Shown piece after piece: positions 52,254 through 60,372 of a stretch of DNA of 64,000 bases. How positions within the stretch are numbered: the first letter of the stretch is position 1; the number at the start of each line of letters is the position of its first letter. Position numbers and translations under genes: made by a program. Source of the stretch: Actinomadura atramentaria DSM 43919 (GTDB lineage Bacteria; Actinomycetota; Actinomycetes; Streptosporangiales; Streptosporangiaceae); the NCBI RefSeq assembly GCF_000381885.1, contig NZ_KB907222.1, positions 1-64,000 on the forward strand. Direction: 5' to 3'. The notes beneath the pieces were generated by a model that did no database searches, had not been told where the DNA came from, and worked only from the letters and a program-made list of their open reading frames with translations.

Positions 52254-53044
52254 CCAGTCCCGGCACCTGGGGGTTCGACGTCACCGTCCCGAACGTCGCC
52301 CGGATCTACGACTACCTGCTCGGCGGCAAGGACAACTTCGAGGCGGACCGGCGCGCCGCGGAGCGGCTGCTGGCCGCCGCGCCGGAGACGATCGTGACCG
52401 TCCGGGAGAACCGCGAGTTCCTGCGCCGCGCGGTGCGGGAGCTGGCCCGCGCGGGCGTCCGGCAGTTCGTGGACGTGGGCGCGGGGCTGCCGACGGCGTC
52501 GAACGTCCACGAGGTCGCGCGCGAGGTCGTCCCGGACGCGCGCGTCGTCTACGTCGACAACGACCCCGTCGTGGTGACGCACGGCCGGGCGCTGCTGGCC
52601 GGGCGGCCCGGCGTCACGGTCGTCGAGGGCGACGTGCGCGACCCGGCCGCGCTGCTGGCCGACCCGGGGCTGCGCGCGGTCGTGGACTTCGCCGAGCCGG
52701 TGGCGGTGCTGCTGCTGGCCGTCCTGCACTTCGTCCCGGACGAGAGCGACCCCGAGGGCGTCGTCGCGGCGCTGCGCGCGCCGCTGTGCCCGGGGAGCGC
52801 GCTGGTGCTCAGCCACGTCACGAACGAGGGCAGCCGCCCGGAGGCGGTGTCGGCGACCAACAGCGTCTACGACAACGCCAGCGCGCGGATCACGCTGCGC
52901 AGCCGGGAGCGCGTCGCCGGACTGTTCGCCGGGCTGACGCTCGAGGAGCCGGGGCTGGTGTACGCGCCGGAGTGGCGGCCGGAGCGGCGCAGCCCGCTGG
53001 ACCCGGCGTCGTCGTTCCTGCTGGTCGGCGTCGGCCGCTGCTGA
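52250..53044 (+). CDS. SAM-dependent methyltransferase, DUF574 family
   Basis: A 264-residue protein of the actinobacteria-enriched DUF574/Methyltransf_19 group. Signature N-terminus PNVARIYDYLLGGKDNFEADR, SAM-binding FVDVGAGLPTASNVHEVA, VVYVDNDPVVVTHG and VEGDVRDP are visible, as is the TNSVYDNASARITLRSR segment near the end. Substrates of the family are largely unknown. GTG overlaps the P450 stop, implying joint expression and perhaps a shared pathway. Confidence 0.92.
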   Translation: MTSPGTWGFDVTVPNVARIYDYLLGGKDNFEADRRAAERLLAAAPETIVTVRENREFLRRAVRELARAGVRQFVDVGAGLPTASNVHEVAREVVPDARVVYVDNDPVVVTHGRALLAGRPGVTVVEGDVRDPAALLADPGLRAVVDFAEPVAVLLLAVLHFVPDESDPEGVVAALRAPLCPGSALVLSHVTNEGSRPEAVSATNSVYDNASARITLRSRERVAGLFAGLTLEEPGLVYAPEWRPERRSPLDPASSFLLVGVGRC

Positions 53045-53081
53045 CCTCTTCTCCGGAGCGTGTCGACATGATCGCTGATCA

Positions 53082-53115
53082 TGTATACACACCATGTATA
53101 CATCGAAGGTATAGT
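53082..53115 (+). promoter_or_regulatory. PadR operator pair and -10 element
   Basis: Two TGTATACA palindromes (53082-53089 and 53095-53102) are spaced 13 bp centre to centre. TATAGT (53110-53115) is a good -10 hexamer ending 7 nt before the PadR ATG, so the transcript is probably leaderless. The operator overlaps the expected -35 zone, fitting autorepression by the PadR protein. Confidence 0.65.
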
Positions 53116-53122
53116 CGCGGTC

Positions 53123-53647
53123 ATGTCGATCGGACACACCCTCCTCGGCCTGCTCGAAACCGGGCCGCGCCACGGCTACGACCTCAAGCAGAGCTACGAC
53201 GCCCGGTTCGGGCAGGACCGCCCCCTGCACTACGGGCAGGTCTACTCGACGCTGTCCCGGCTGCTGAAGAACGGCCTCGTCGAGGTCGACGGCGTCGAGC
53301 ACGGCGGCGGCCCCGACCGCAAGCGCTACGCCGTCACCGCGGCGGGCGTCACCGACGTCGAGGACTGGCTCGCCCGGCCCGAGAAGCCCGAGCCGTACCT
53401 GCAGAACACCCTCTACACCAAGGTCGTCCTCGCGCTGCTGACCGGCCGGGGCGCGGCGGAGCTGCTGGACGCGCAGCGCGCCGAGCACCTGCGGCTCATG
53501 CGCGAGCTGACCCGCCGCAAGTCCGGCGGCGGCCTCGCCGACCAGCTCATCTGCGACCACGCGCTGTTCCACCTGGAGGCCGACCTGCGCTGGCTCGAAC
53601 TGACCGCCGCGCGGCTCGACCGGCTCGCGGCGGAGGTCCGGTCGTGA
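53123..53647 (+). CDS. PadR-family transcriptional regulator
   Basis: A 174-residue PadR protein: winged HTH (HTLLGLLETGPRHGYDLKQ, then HYGQVYSTLSRLLKNGLVEV and KRYAVTAAG) followed by a C-terminal dimerisation helix region. ATG 53123 matches family starts; no ribosome site, consistent with a leaderless transcript. First of three overlapping genes with the ABC ATPase and permease, which it likely represses in response to an export substrate. Confidence 0.93.
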   Translation: MSIGHTLLGLLETGPRHGYDLKQSYDARFGQDRPLHYGQVYSTLSRLLKNGLVEVDGVEHGGGPDRKRYAVTAAGVTDVEDWLARPEKPEPYLQNTLYTKVVLALLTGRGAAELLDAQRAEHLRLMRELTRRKSGGGLADQLICDHALFHLEADLRWLELTAARLDRLAAEVRS

Positions 53648-54324
53648 CCGCGCTGCTCGCCGGGACGGGCCTGGCCAAGGTGTTCGGCCCGACGCCCGCG
53701 CTGGTGGACGCGAGCCTGCGCGTGGACGCGGGGGAGATCGTCGCGATCATGGGGCCGTCCGGCTCCGGCAAGTCGACCCTGCTGCACTGCCTCGCGGGGA
53801 TCGTGCGGCCCGACGCGGGACGCGTCGAGTACGACGGCCGCGAGCTGTCCGCGCTGCCCGACGCCGCGCGCAGCGCCCTGCGGCGCGGCGAGTTCGGGTT
53901 CGTGTTCCAGTTCGGGCAGCTCGTCCCCGAGCTGAGCTGCGCCGAGAACGTCGCGCTGCCGCTGCGGCTCGGCGGCGCCGGCCGCCGGGACGCGGCCCGC
54001 CGCGCCGCCGACTGGCTGGACCGGCTGGAGGTCGGCGGCGCCGCCCGGCAGCGGCCCGGCGAGGTCTCCGGCGGGCAGGCGCAGCGCGTCGCCGTCGCCC
54101 GCGCCCTGGTCACCGGGCCGCGCGTGGTGTTCGCCGACGAGCCGACGGGCGCGCTGGACTCCCTCAACGGCGAGCGGGTCATGGACCTGTTCACCGCCGC
54201 CGCGCGCGACGGCGGCGCGGCCGTCGTCCTGGTCACCCACGAGGCGCGCGTCGCCGCGTACGCCGACCGCGAGGTCGTCGTCCGGGACGGGGCCACGCCG
54301 GACCGGGCCGGGGTCGCCCCGTGA
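53644..54324 (+). CDS. ABC transporter ATPase (MacB/LolD type)
   Basis: A 226-residue ATPase: Walker A GPSGSGKST, the FVFQFGQLVPELSCAENVALPL Q-loop region typical of MacB/LolD, signature VSGGQAQR, Walker B VVFADEPTGALD and H-loop VTHEARVAAYAD. GTG overlaps the PadR stop and its own stop overlaps the permease start. Pairs with the FtsX-domain permease in a mechanotransmission-type transporter. Confidence 0.93.
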   Translation: MTALLAGTGLAKVFGPTPALVDASLRVDAGEIVAIMGPSGSGKSTLLHCLAGIVRPDAGRVEYDGRELSALPDAARSALRRGEFGFVFQFGQLVPELSCAENVALPLRLGGAGRRDAARRAADWLDRLEVGGAARQRPGEVSGGQAQRVAVARALVTGPRVVFADEPTGALDSLNGERVMDLFTAAARDGGAAVVLVTHEARVAAYADREVVVRDGATPDRAGVAP

Positions 54325-56594
54325 AGGCGAAGCGGTGGGCCGCCGACCTGCTGCTCGGCGCGCGGATCGCCGCGACCGGCGGGCGGCGCGGCTGGACGCG
54401 CCCGGCGCTGACCGCGCTCGGCGTCGGGCTCGGCATCGCGCTGCTGCTGCTCGCCGCGTCCGTCCCGAACCTGCTCGCCGCCCGTGACGAGCGGACGGCC
54501 GCGCGGTCGTTCGGGGCGGCGTCGGCCGAGCCGGGCGCGCCCGCGCTGCTCGTCCTGCGCGCCGACACCCAGTTCCGCGGCCGGGAGATCAGCGGTGCGG
54601 TCGTGCAGCCGGAGCGGCCGGGCGCGCCCGTCCCGCCGGGGCTCGCGCGGCTGCCCGGGCCGGGCGAGCTGGTCGCGTCGCCCGCGCTGCGCCGCCTGCT
54701 GGACTCGCCGGACGGGGCGCTGCTGCGGCCGCGCCTGGACGGTCCCGTCGTCGCGACGATCGCGGATCGCGGGCTGGCCGGGCCGGACGAACTGTTCTAC
54801 TACCTCGGCAGCGACCGGCTCGCCGGTCACCTCGGGGACAAGCCGGTCGCGCGCGTGACGGCGTTCGGGGGCAGCATGGTCGGCGATCCGCTGGATCCCC
54901 GGCTGCTCATGCTCGTCGTCGTGATGGTCGTCGTGCTGCTCGTGCCGATCGCCGTGTTCGTCGCCGCCGCCGTCCGGTTCGGCGCGGACCGCGGCGACCG
55001 GCGGCTCGCCGCGCTGCGGCTCGTCGGCGCGGACCGCGCGACGACGCTGCGGATCGCCGCCGGGGAGGCGCTGCTCGGCGCGTGCGTCGGCGTGCTGGCC
55101 GGGGCGGCGCTGTTCGCCGCCGGGCGGCCGCTGGTCGAGCACGTCACGCTGCGCGGGGTCTCGCTGTTCGCCGCCGACGTGCGGCCCGACCCGGCGCTGG
55201 CCGCGCTGGTCGCGGTCGGGGTTCCGGCCGCCGCCGTGCTGGCCGCGCTCGCCGCGCTGCGCCGGATCGTCGTCGAACCGCTCGGCGTGCGCCGCCGCGC
55301 CGGGTCCGCGCGGCCCCGGCGGCTGGGATGGCGGCTGCCCGCGCCCGTCGCCGGGGTCCTGCTGATCGTTCCGGACGCGGTGGGCGGCGGCACGCCGGAC
55401 GGGCCGCTGCACCAGCTCCGCGTCGGCGCGGGCGTGACGCTGCTGCTCGTCGGCACCGCGATGCTGCTGCCGTGGGTCGTGGAGGCCGCCGTGCGGCGGC
55501 TCGGCGGCGGACCGGTGTCCTGGACGCTCGCCGTGCGGCGGCTCCAGACCGACGACGGCGGCGCGGCGCGCGCGGTCGGCGGCGTCACCGTCGCCGTCGC
55601 GGGCGCCATCGCCCTGCAGACGCTCGTCGGCGGGCTCGCGGCCGACTTCACCGGCGCGACCGGCCAGGACCCCGCCCGCGCCCGCGCGTTCGTCCAGCTC
55701 GACGCGCCCGCCGAGACGGCCGCCGCGCGGTTCGCGGCGATCCCCGGCGTCCGGCCGGTCGCGCCCGTCACCGTGACGAGCGCGACCGGGCGCGGCCCGG
55801 CCGGCGACCCGCCCGTCTACGACGTCGCGGTGGGGAACTGCGCGGCGCTGCGCGAACTGGCGCGCGTCGACCGGTGCTCGGACGGCCAGGTGTTCCTGCT
55901 CCCCGGCGGCCTTCCCCTCCCCGAGCCGGGCGCGCGTGTCAAGCTGACGGGCGAGCGGCGGACGTGGACCGTGCCCGCCACGGCCCGCACCGCGACGCCG
56001 CGCCCCGACCCGATCGGCCGCGAGCGGTCCGGCGTCTTCGCCACGCGCGGCGCGCTGCCGACCGCCACCGGCGGCGCGCAGCTCTTCGTCCGCACCGCCC
56101 CCGGCGACGCGGACGCGATCGAGCGCGTGCGCAACGCGGCCGCGTCGCTCGACCCGCTCGCGTCGGTGGACGTGCTCGCCGAGCACGAGCGCGCCCGCGA
56201 GTTCGCGACGATCGAGCGGGCGCTGTTCATCGGCTCGGCCGTGACGCTGCTGCTCATCGGCGTCAGCCTGCTCGTCGGCGCGGTCGAGCGGCTCGCCGAG
56301 CAGCGCCGCGCGCTCGCGGTGCTGCTGGCGTTCGGGACGCCGCGCGGCGCGCTGGCCCGGTCGGTGCTGTGGCAGACGGCGGTGCCGGTGCTGCTCGGGC
56401 TCGTCCTGGCCGTCGCGGTCGGGACCGGGCTCGGGGCGGTGCTGCTCGCGGCCGTCGCCGAACCGGTGCGGTTCTCGGCGCGGGCGGTCGCCGGGCCGTG
56501 CGCGGTCGCGGCCGCGACGGTCCTGCTGGTCACGGCGGCGACGCTGCCGCCGCTGCGGCGGCTCGCGCGGCCCGAGGGCCTGCGCACCGAGTAG
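54321..56594 (+). CDS. FtsX-domain ABC transporter permease
   Basis: A 757-residue permease with the layout TM - large extracytoplasmic domain - three TM - second half with an FtsX/MacB core. Hydrophobic segments are visible at the N-terminus (LTALGVGLGIALLLLAAS), near residues 190-310, around 345-430 and in the last ~130 residues. Such transporters move lipids or peptides, or drive periplasmic partners by mechanical coupling. Third gene of the PadR-ABC operon. Convergent with the epimerase gene with only a 6-bp gap. Confidence 0.9.
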   Translation: MKAKRWAADLLLGARIAATGGRRGWTRPALTALGVGLGIALLLLAASVPNLLAARDERTAARSFGAASAEPGAPALLVLRADTQFRGREISGAVVQPERPGAPVPPGLARLPGPGELVASPALRRLLDSPDGALLRPRLDGPVVATIADRGLAGPDELFYYLGSDRLAGHLGDKPVARVTAFGGSMVGDPLDPRLLMLVVVMVVVLLVPIAVFVAAAVRFGADRGDRRLAALRLVGADRATTLRIAAGEALLGACVGVLAGAALFAAGRPLVEHVTLRGVSLFAADVRPDPALAALVAVGVPAAAVLAALAALRRIVVEPLGVRRRAGSARPRRLGWRLPAPVAGVLLIVPDAVGGGTPDGPLHQLRVGAGVTLLLVGTAMLLPWVVEAAVRRLGGGPVSWTLAVRRLQTDDGGAARAVGGVTVAVAGAIALQTLVGGLAADFTGATGQDPARARAFVQLDAPAETAAARFAAIPGVRPVAPVTVTSATGRGPAGDPPVYDVAVGNCAALRELARVDRCSDGQVFLLPGGLPLPEPGARVKLTGERRTWTVPATARTATPRPDPIGRERSGVFATRGALPTATGGAQLFVRTAPGDADAIERVRNAAASLDPLASVDVLAEHERAREFATIERALFIGSAVTLLLIGVSLLVGAVERLAEQRRALAVLLAFGTPRGALARSVLWQTAVPVLLGLVLAVAVGTGLGAVLLAAVAEPVRFSARAVAGPCAVAAATVLLVTAATLPPLRRLARPEGLRTE

Positions 56595-56600
56595 GGCGCG

Positions 56601-57608
56601 TCACGCGCCGACGGGCGACGCGCCTTCGGGGACGGTGCCGTCGCCCAGCCGGTCGCGGAACCACGCGATGGTCTCCCGCAGGCCGCGCGTCAGCGGGACC
56701 TCAGGCGTCCAGCCGAGCGTCTCGCGCGCCCGCGAGGTGTCCGGTCGCCGCGTCCGGGGGTCGTCCACCGGGGCGGCGACCAGCCGGACCGGCGACCGGG
56801 AGCCCGCCAGCTCCCGGATGCGCAGCGCCAGGTCGAGGATCGTCGTCTCCCGCGTCCCGCCGATGTTGACCGGCCCCGCGCACCGCGAGTCCGCGAGCGC
56901 CAGCACGCCCGCGACCGTGTCGGCGACGTGGCACGCGGTGCGCGTCTGGCGGCCGTCACCGGTCACCGTCAGCGGATCGCCGCGCAGCGCCTGCCGGATG
57001 AACGTCGGGATCGCGCGGCCGTCGCCCGGCCGCATGCGTGGGCCGTAGGAGTTGAAGATGCGGACGATCGCGGTGTCCGTGCCGTGGCGCGTCCGGTACG
57101 CGGTGGTCAGCGCCTCGGCGAACCGCTTCGCCTCGTCGTACACGCCGCGCGGCCCGACCGGGTTGACGTTCCCCCAGTACGTCTCGCGCTGCGGGTGCTC
57201 CAGCGGGTCGCCGTACACCTCGGACGTGGAGGCCAGCACGAACCGCGCCCCGTGCGCGCGGGCCAGGTCCAGCGCGTGCATCGTGCCGAGGCTCCCCGCG
57301 CGCAGCGTCTCGATCGGCAGCCGCAGGTAGTCCGCCGGGGACGCGGGCGACGCGAAATGCAGCACCAGGTCCACCGGCCCGTGAACCGGAAGGGCGTCGG
57401 TGACGTCACATTCGAGGAGCCGGAAACGCGGGTCCGCGCGGAATCCCTCGACGTTCGCCCGCGTCCCGGTGACGAAACTGTCGAGGCACAGCACCGCCGT
57501 CCCCCGGTCCAGGAGGCGTTCGCACAGATGGGACCCGAGGAAACCGGCGCCGCCGGTCACCACCGCTCGCCGAAACGGTCGGCGCGGCAGTTCCCCCAAC
57601 TCCACCAC
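56601..57608 (-). CDS. UDP-glucuronate decarboxylase (UDP-xylose synthase)-like epimerase
   Basis: A 335-residue extended short-chain dehydrogenase. The NAD-binding TGGAGFLGSH, catalytic LASTSEVYGDPLEHPQ, YDEAKRFAE (Tyr-x3-Lys) and FNSYGPRMRPGDGRAIP all match UDP-xylose synthases more closely than dTDP-glucose dehydratases. It would supply a nucleotide-pentose for polysaccharide or glycoside synthesis. GTG start. Divergent from the cellulose-synthase-like transferase (65-bp gap), so the two probably act in one surface-sugar pathway. Confidence 0.85.
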   Translation of the reverse strand: MVELGELPRRPFRRAVVTGGAGFLGSHLCERLLDRGTAVLCLDSFVTGTRANVEGFRADPRFRLLECDVTDALPVHGPVDLVLHFASPASPADYLRLPIETLRAGSLGTMHALDLARAHGARFVLASTSEVYGDPLEHPQRETYWGNVNPVGPRGVYDEAKRFAEALTTAYRTRHGTDTAIVRIFNSYGPRMRPGDGRAIPTFIRQALRGDPLTVTGDGRQTRTACHVADTVAGVLALADSRCAGPVNIGGTRETTILDLALRIRELAGSRSPVRLVAAPVDDPRTRRPDTSRARETLGWTPEVPLTRGLRETIAWFRDRLGDGTVPEGASPVGA

Positions 57609-57673
57609 CAGTCCTGTGACCTGCGAAAACGTCGATTCCCCGCCGCTTTCGCGGCGTGCGGAAAGGCGGCCTC

Positions 57674-59443
57674 ATGGTACACGGGAGCCGTTTGCGCGTG
57701 AAGATCTCCTGGGCGTCCGACCGGGTCCGGCGCGGAATCGGGGGAACGCTCGTCGTCGCGTCGGCGGGATACGTCGGATGGATCGCGACGGACGCCGCGG
57801 CCGACGACCTGTGGATTTCCCTGCCGTTTCTGCTGGCCAACCTGTTCATGGTGTCGCTGCTGTGCCTCACCGTTTTCAACAACTGGCACCGGTTGCCCGC
57901 GGCCGTTCCCGAGCCGGGCCCGTTCGCGGAGCCGCTGACGGCCGTCCTGGTCCCGACGCTCAACGAGCCGCCGGACATGCTGCGGCGCACGCTGGAGAGC
58001 GTCCTGCGCCAGGACTGGCCGCACGACCGGCTCGTCGTGGTCGTCGGCGACGACGGGCGGCGCGCCGCCGTCCGCGACCTGGTCGCGGAGCTGCGGGCCG
58101 CGTTCCCCGGCGCGACGCTGCACTACCTGCTGCCGCCGCGTCGGCGCACGCCCGAGCGGAACGGCGACGCCAAGGACGGCAACCTCAACGCCATGCTCGC
58201 GTTCGTCGCGCGCACCCACCCCGACGCCGCGTTCGTCGAGACCCGCGACGCCGACGACCTCGTGGGCGACCCGGCGTTCCTGCGCCGCACGGTCGGGCAC
58301 CTGGTCCGCCACCCGGGCACCGCGTTCGTCCAGACGGTCAAGGACGCCGTCGTCGGCCCCGGCGACCCGTTCGGCAACCGCCGCCGCTTCTTCTACCGGG
58401 GCATCATGCTGTCCCGCGCCGCCACCGGGTCGGCGTTCCCGTGCGGCAGCGGCCTGGTGTGGCGGCGGGCCGACCTGGAGGCCATCGGCGGGTTCCCCAC
58501 CTGGAACCTCGTGGAGGACCTGTACTCCGGGTACGTCGCGCTCCGGCACGGCCTGCGCGGCGCGTACCTGCCGATCGAGGGAGCGATCGGCCAGGTCGCG
58601 CCCGAGGATCTGCCGAACGTCTACAAGCAACTCGGCACCTGGGCTGTGGACACGCTGCGCATCCTGTACTGGCGGTCGCCGCTGACCGCGCGCGGCCTGA
58701 CGCTCCGGCAGCGCGCGCAGTTCCTGGAGGTCGGCCTGTTCTACCTGTCGAGCGTGCCGACGCTCGTCCTCATGCTGACGCCCGCGTGCTGCCTGCTCGC
58801 GGACGTCCGCATGTTCCGGACGGCGACCGCGCTGCACGTCGGGTACTCGGTCGCGTACGTGACGCTGCTCAGCGTCTTCATGTACGCCCTCGGCAACGGC
58901 ACGTCCTGGCGCGAGGTGTGGCGCGCCAAGCAGATCTGGGTCGGGCTGACGTTCGTCTACATCGGCGCGAGCGTGCGCGCCGCCTGGTATGGGCCGCGCC
59001 GCAAACCCGAGTACCGCGTGACGCGCAAGGTGCAGCGCGCCGGACTGTACCTCCGCGAGGTCGCGCCGCACCTCGCGCTGTGCGCGCTGCTCGTCGCGGC
59101 GCTCGTCCGGCACGCCGTCCAGCGGATTCCCGGGCCGCTTGACGCGATCGACACCGGGTCGGTGTTCTGGGCGGGAAGCTACGTGGTGCTGCTCGCCGGG
59201 TTCGTCCGGCGGAGCTGGTACGGCCTCGGCCGCGCCCCGGAGCCGGACGGGACGCGCCGGCCGCGCGGACCGCGCTCCGACGAACTGCTGCGAAAGGCGG
59301 GAACATGCACGGCCCCTACTCCGAACGCCTCGGCTGCCTCCCCGACGACCGGCTCCGCGCCGCCTGCGCGCGGCACGGCCTCGGCGGATTCGTCCGCGCC
59401 GAGCCCGTCCGGCACGGGAGCTTCGGGCAGAACCTCTTCCTGA
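57674..59443 (+). CDS. Cellulose-synthase-like family 2 glycosyltransferase
   Basis: A 589-residue membrane glycosyltransferase. Two membrane helices precede the GT-A domain: VLVPTLNEPPDMLRRTLESVL, Asp in VVVGDDGRR, DxD in ETRDADDL, TVEDLYSGY-like NLVEDLYSGY, and a QLGTWA motif in place of QxxRW. Four or more helices follow. ATG 57674 has AAAGG seven nt upstream. The last ~45 residues (TAPTPNASAASPTT ...) are low complexity and overlap the next gene by 139 bp, suggesting that the original stop codon was lost. Confidence 0.88.
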   Translation: MVHGSRLRVKISWASDRVRRGIGGTLVVASAGYVGWIATDAAADDLWISLPFLLANLFMVSLLCLTVFNNWHRLPAAVPEPGPFAEPLTAVLVPTLNEPPDMLRRTLESVLRQDWPHDRLVVVVGDDGRRAAVRDLVAELRAAFPGATLHYLLPPRRRTPERNGDAKDGNLNAMLAFVARTHPDAAFVETRDADDLVGDPAFLRRTVGHLVRHPGTAFVQTVKDAVVGPGDPFGNRRRFFYRGIMLSRAATGSAFPCGSGLVWRRADLEAIGGFPTWNLVEDLYSGYVALRHGLRGAYLPIEGAIGQVAPEDLPNVYKQLGTWAVDTLRILYWRSPLTARGLTLRQRAQFLEVGLFYLSSVPTLVLMLTPACCLLADVRMFRTATALHVGYSVAYVTLLSVFMYALGNGTSWREVWRAKQIWVGLTFVYIGASVRAAWYGPRRKPEYRVTRKVQRAGLYLREVAPHLALCALLVAALVRHAVQRIPGPLDAIDTGSVFWAGSYVVLLAGFVRRSWYGLGRAPEPDGTRRPRGPRSDELLRKAGTCTAPTPNASAASPTTGSAPPARGTASADSSAPSPSGTGASGRTSS

Positions 59444-60366
59444 CCGCCGCGTCGGGGGAGTACGTCCTGCGCGGCAACCCCCACTACCCGGGCCAGTTCG
59501 CGGCGGAGCGGTACTACTCGGGGCTGCTCGTCCGCGCGGGCGTCCCCGCGCCGTGGCCGTACCGGATCGACCCGGGCGCGGACCTGTTCGGCTGGAGTTA
59601 CGCGCTCATGCCGCGCATGCCCGGAATCCAGCCCGACGACCCGGACGTCCGCGCCGGACTGACGGCCGACGACCGGGCCGGGATCGCCCGCGCGCTCGGC
59701 ACCGCGCTCGCCGCGATCCACGCCGTGACCGCGCCCGCGCCCGGCCGCTACCACCCGGCCGCCGACGCCGTCGTCCCGCTGGAGCCGCCGGACGCGTCGG
59801 TGTGGGCGCTGCCCGCGCCGCGCCCCGCCGGACCCGGCCCCGGCGGGCCGTACGCGCGGTGGGTCGCGGACCGCGTCCTGGCCCGCCTCGCGCAGGCCGC
59901 CGGGCACGCCCCCGCCGCGACGACCGCCGCCGACCGCGCCTGGACGGCCGGGCTGCTCGCCGAGAACGAGGCGGCGACGTCCGTCCCGTTCACGCCGTCG
60001 CTGGTCGTGGAGGACTACAAGGAGGGCAACACCGTCGTCGCCCGCGACGGCGGGACGTGGCGGGTGTCCGGCGTCTTCGACCTCGCCCAGTGCTACTTCG
60101 GCGACGGCGAGGCCGACCTGCCCCGCACGCTCTGCTCCTACCTCGACGAGGACCCCGGCCTCGCCCGCGCGTTCCTGGCCGCCTACCTGGACGCCCGCCC
60201 GCCGCGCCCCGGCTTCTCCGCCCGCGCCGCGACCCACCTGCTGGTGGACCGGGCGATGCTGTGGGAGTTCTTCCAGCGCAACCGCCTGCGCTGGTGGCCG
60301 GAGGACTGGACGTTCCGCGACTGGGCGGGCCGCTACCTCGACCTGCTCGCCCCGCTGCTGCCGTAG
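59305..60366 (+). CDS. Phosphotransferase (APH-fold) with unusual catalytic loop
   Basis: A 353-residue kinase-like-fold protein. The N-lobe (NLFLTAASGEYVLRGNP) is recognisable, but the catalytic loop reads VVEDYKEGNTVV where relatives have HGDxxxxN, and the metal site reads GVFDLAQCYFGDGEADLPR. The Asp and Asn are kept and the leading His-Gly is replaced. It starts inside the glycosyltransferase gene (139-bp overlap), with AAAGGCGGG upstream of ATG 59305. Might phosphorylate a sugar in the same pathway. Confidence 0.78.
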   Translation: MHGPYSERLGCLPDDRLRAACARHGLGGFVRAEPVRHGSFGQNLFLTAASGEYVLRGNPHYPGQFAAERYYSGLLVRAGVPAPWPYRIDPGADLFGWSYALMPRMPGIQPDDPDVRAGLTADDRAGIARALGTALAAIHAVTAPAPGRYHPAADAVVPLEPPDASVWALPAPRPAGPGPGGPYARWVADRVLARLAQAAGHAPAATTAADRAWTAGLLAENEAATSVPFTPSLVVEDYKEGNTVVARDGGTWRVSGVFDLAQCYFGDGEADLPRTLCSYLDEDPGLARAFLAAYLDARPPRPGFSARAATHLLVDRAMLWEFFQRNRLRWWPEDWTFRDWAGRYLDLLAPLLP

Positions 60367-60372
60367 ACGGCG

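Noticed and set aside
51006-53044. Natural-product biosynthetic cluster around the P450 and methyltransferase
   Set aside because: No PKS, NRPS, terpene or RiPP core gene is present; a two-gene operon is insufficient.
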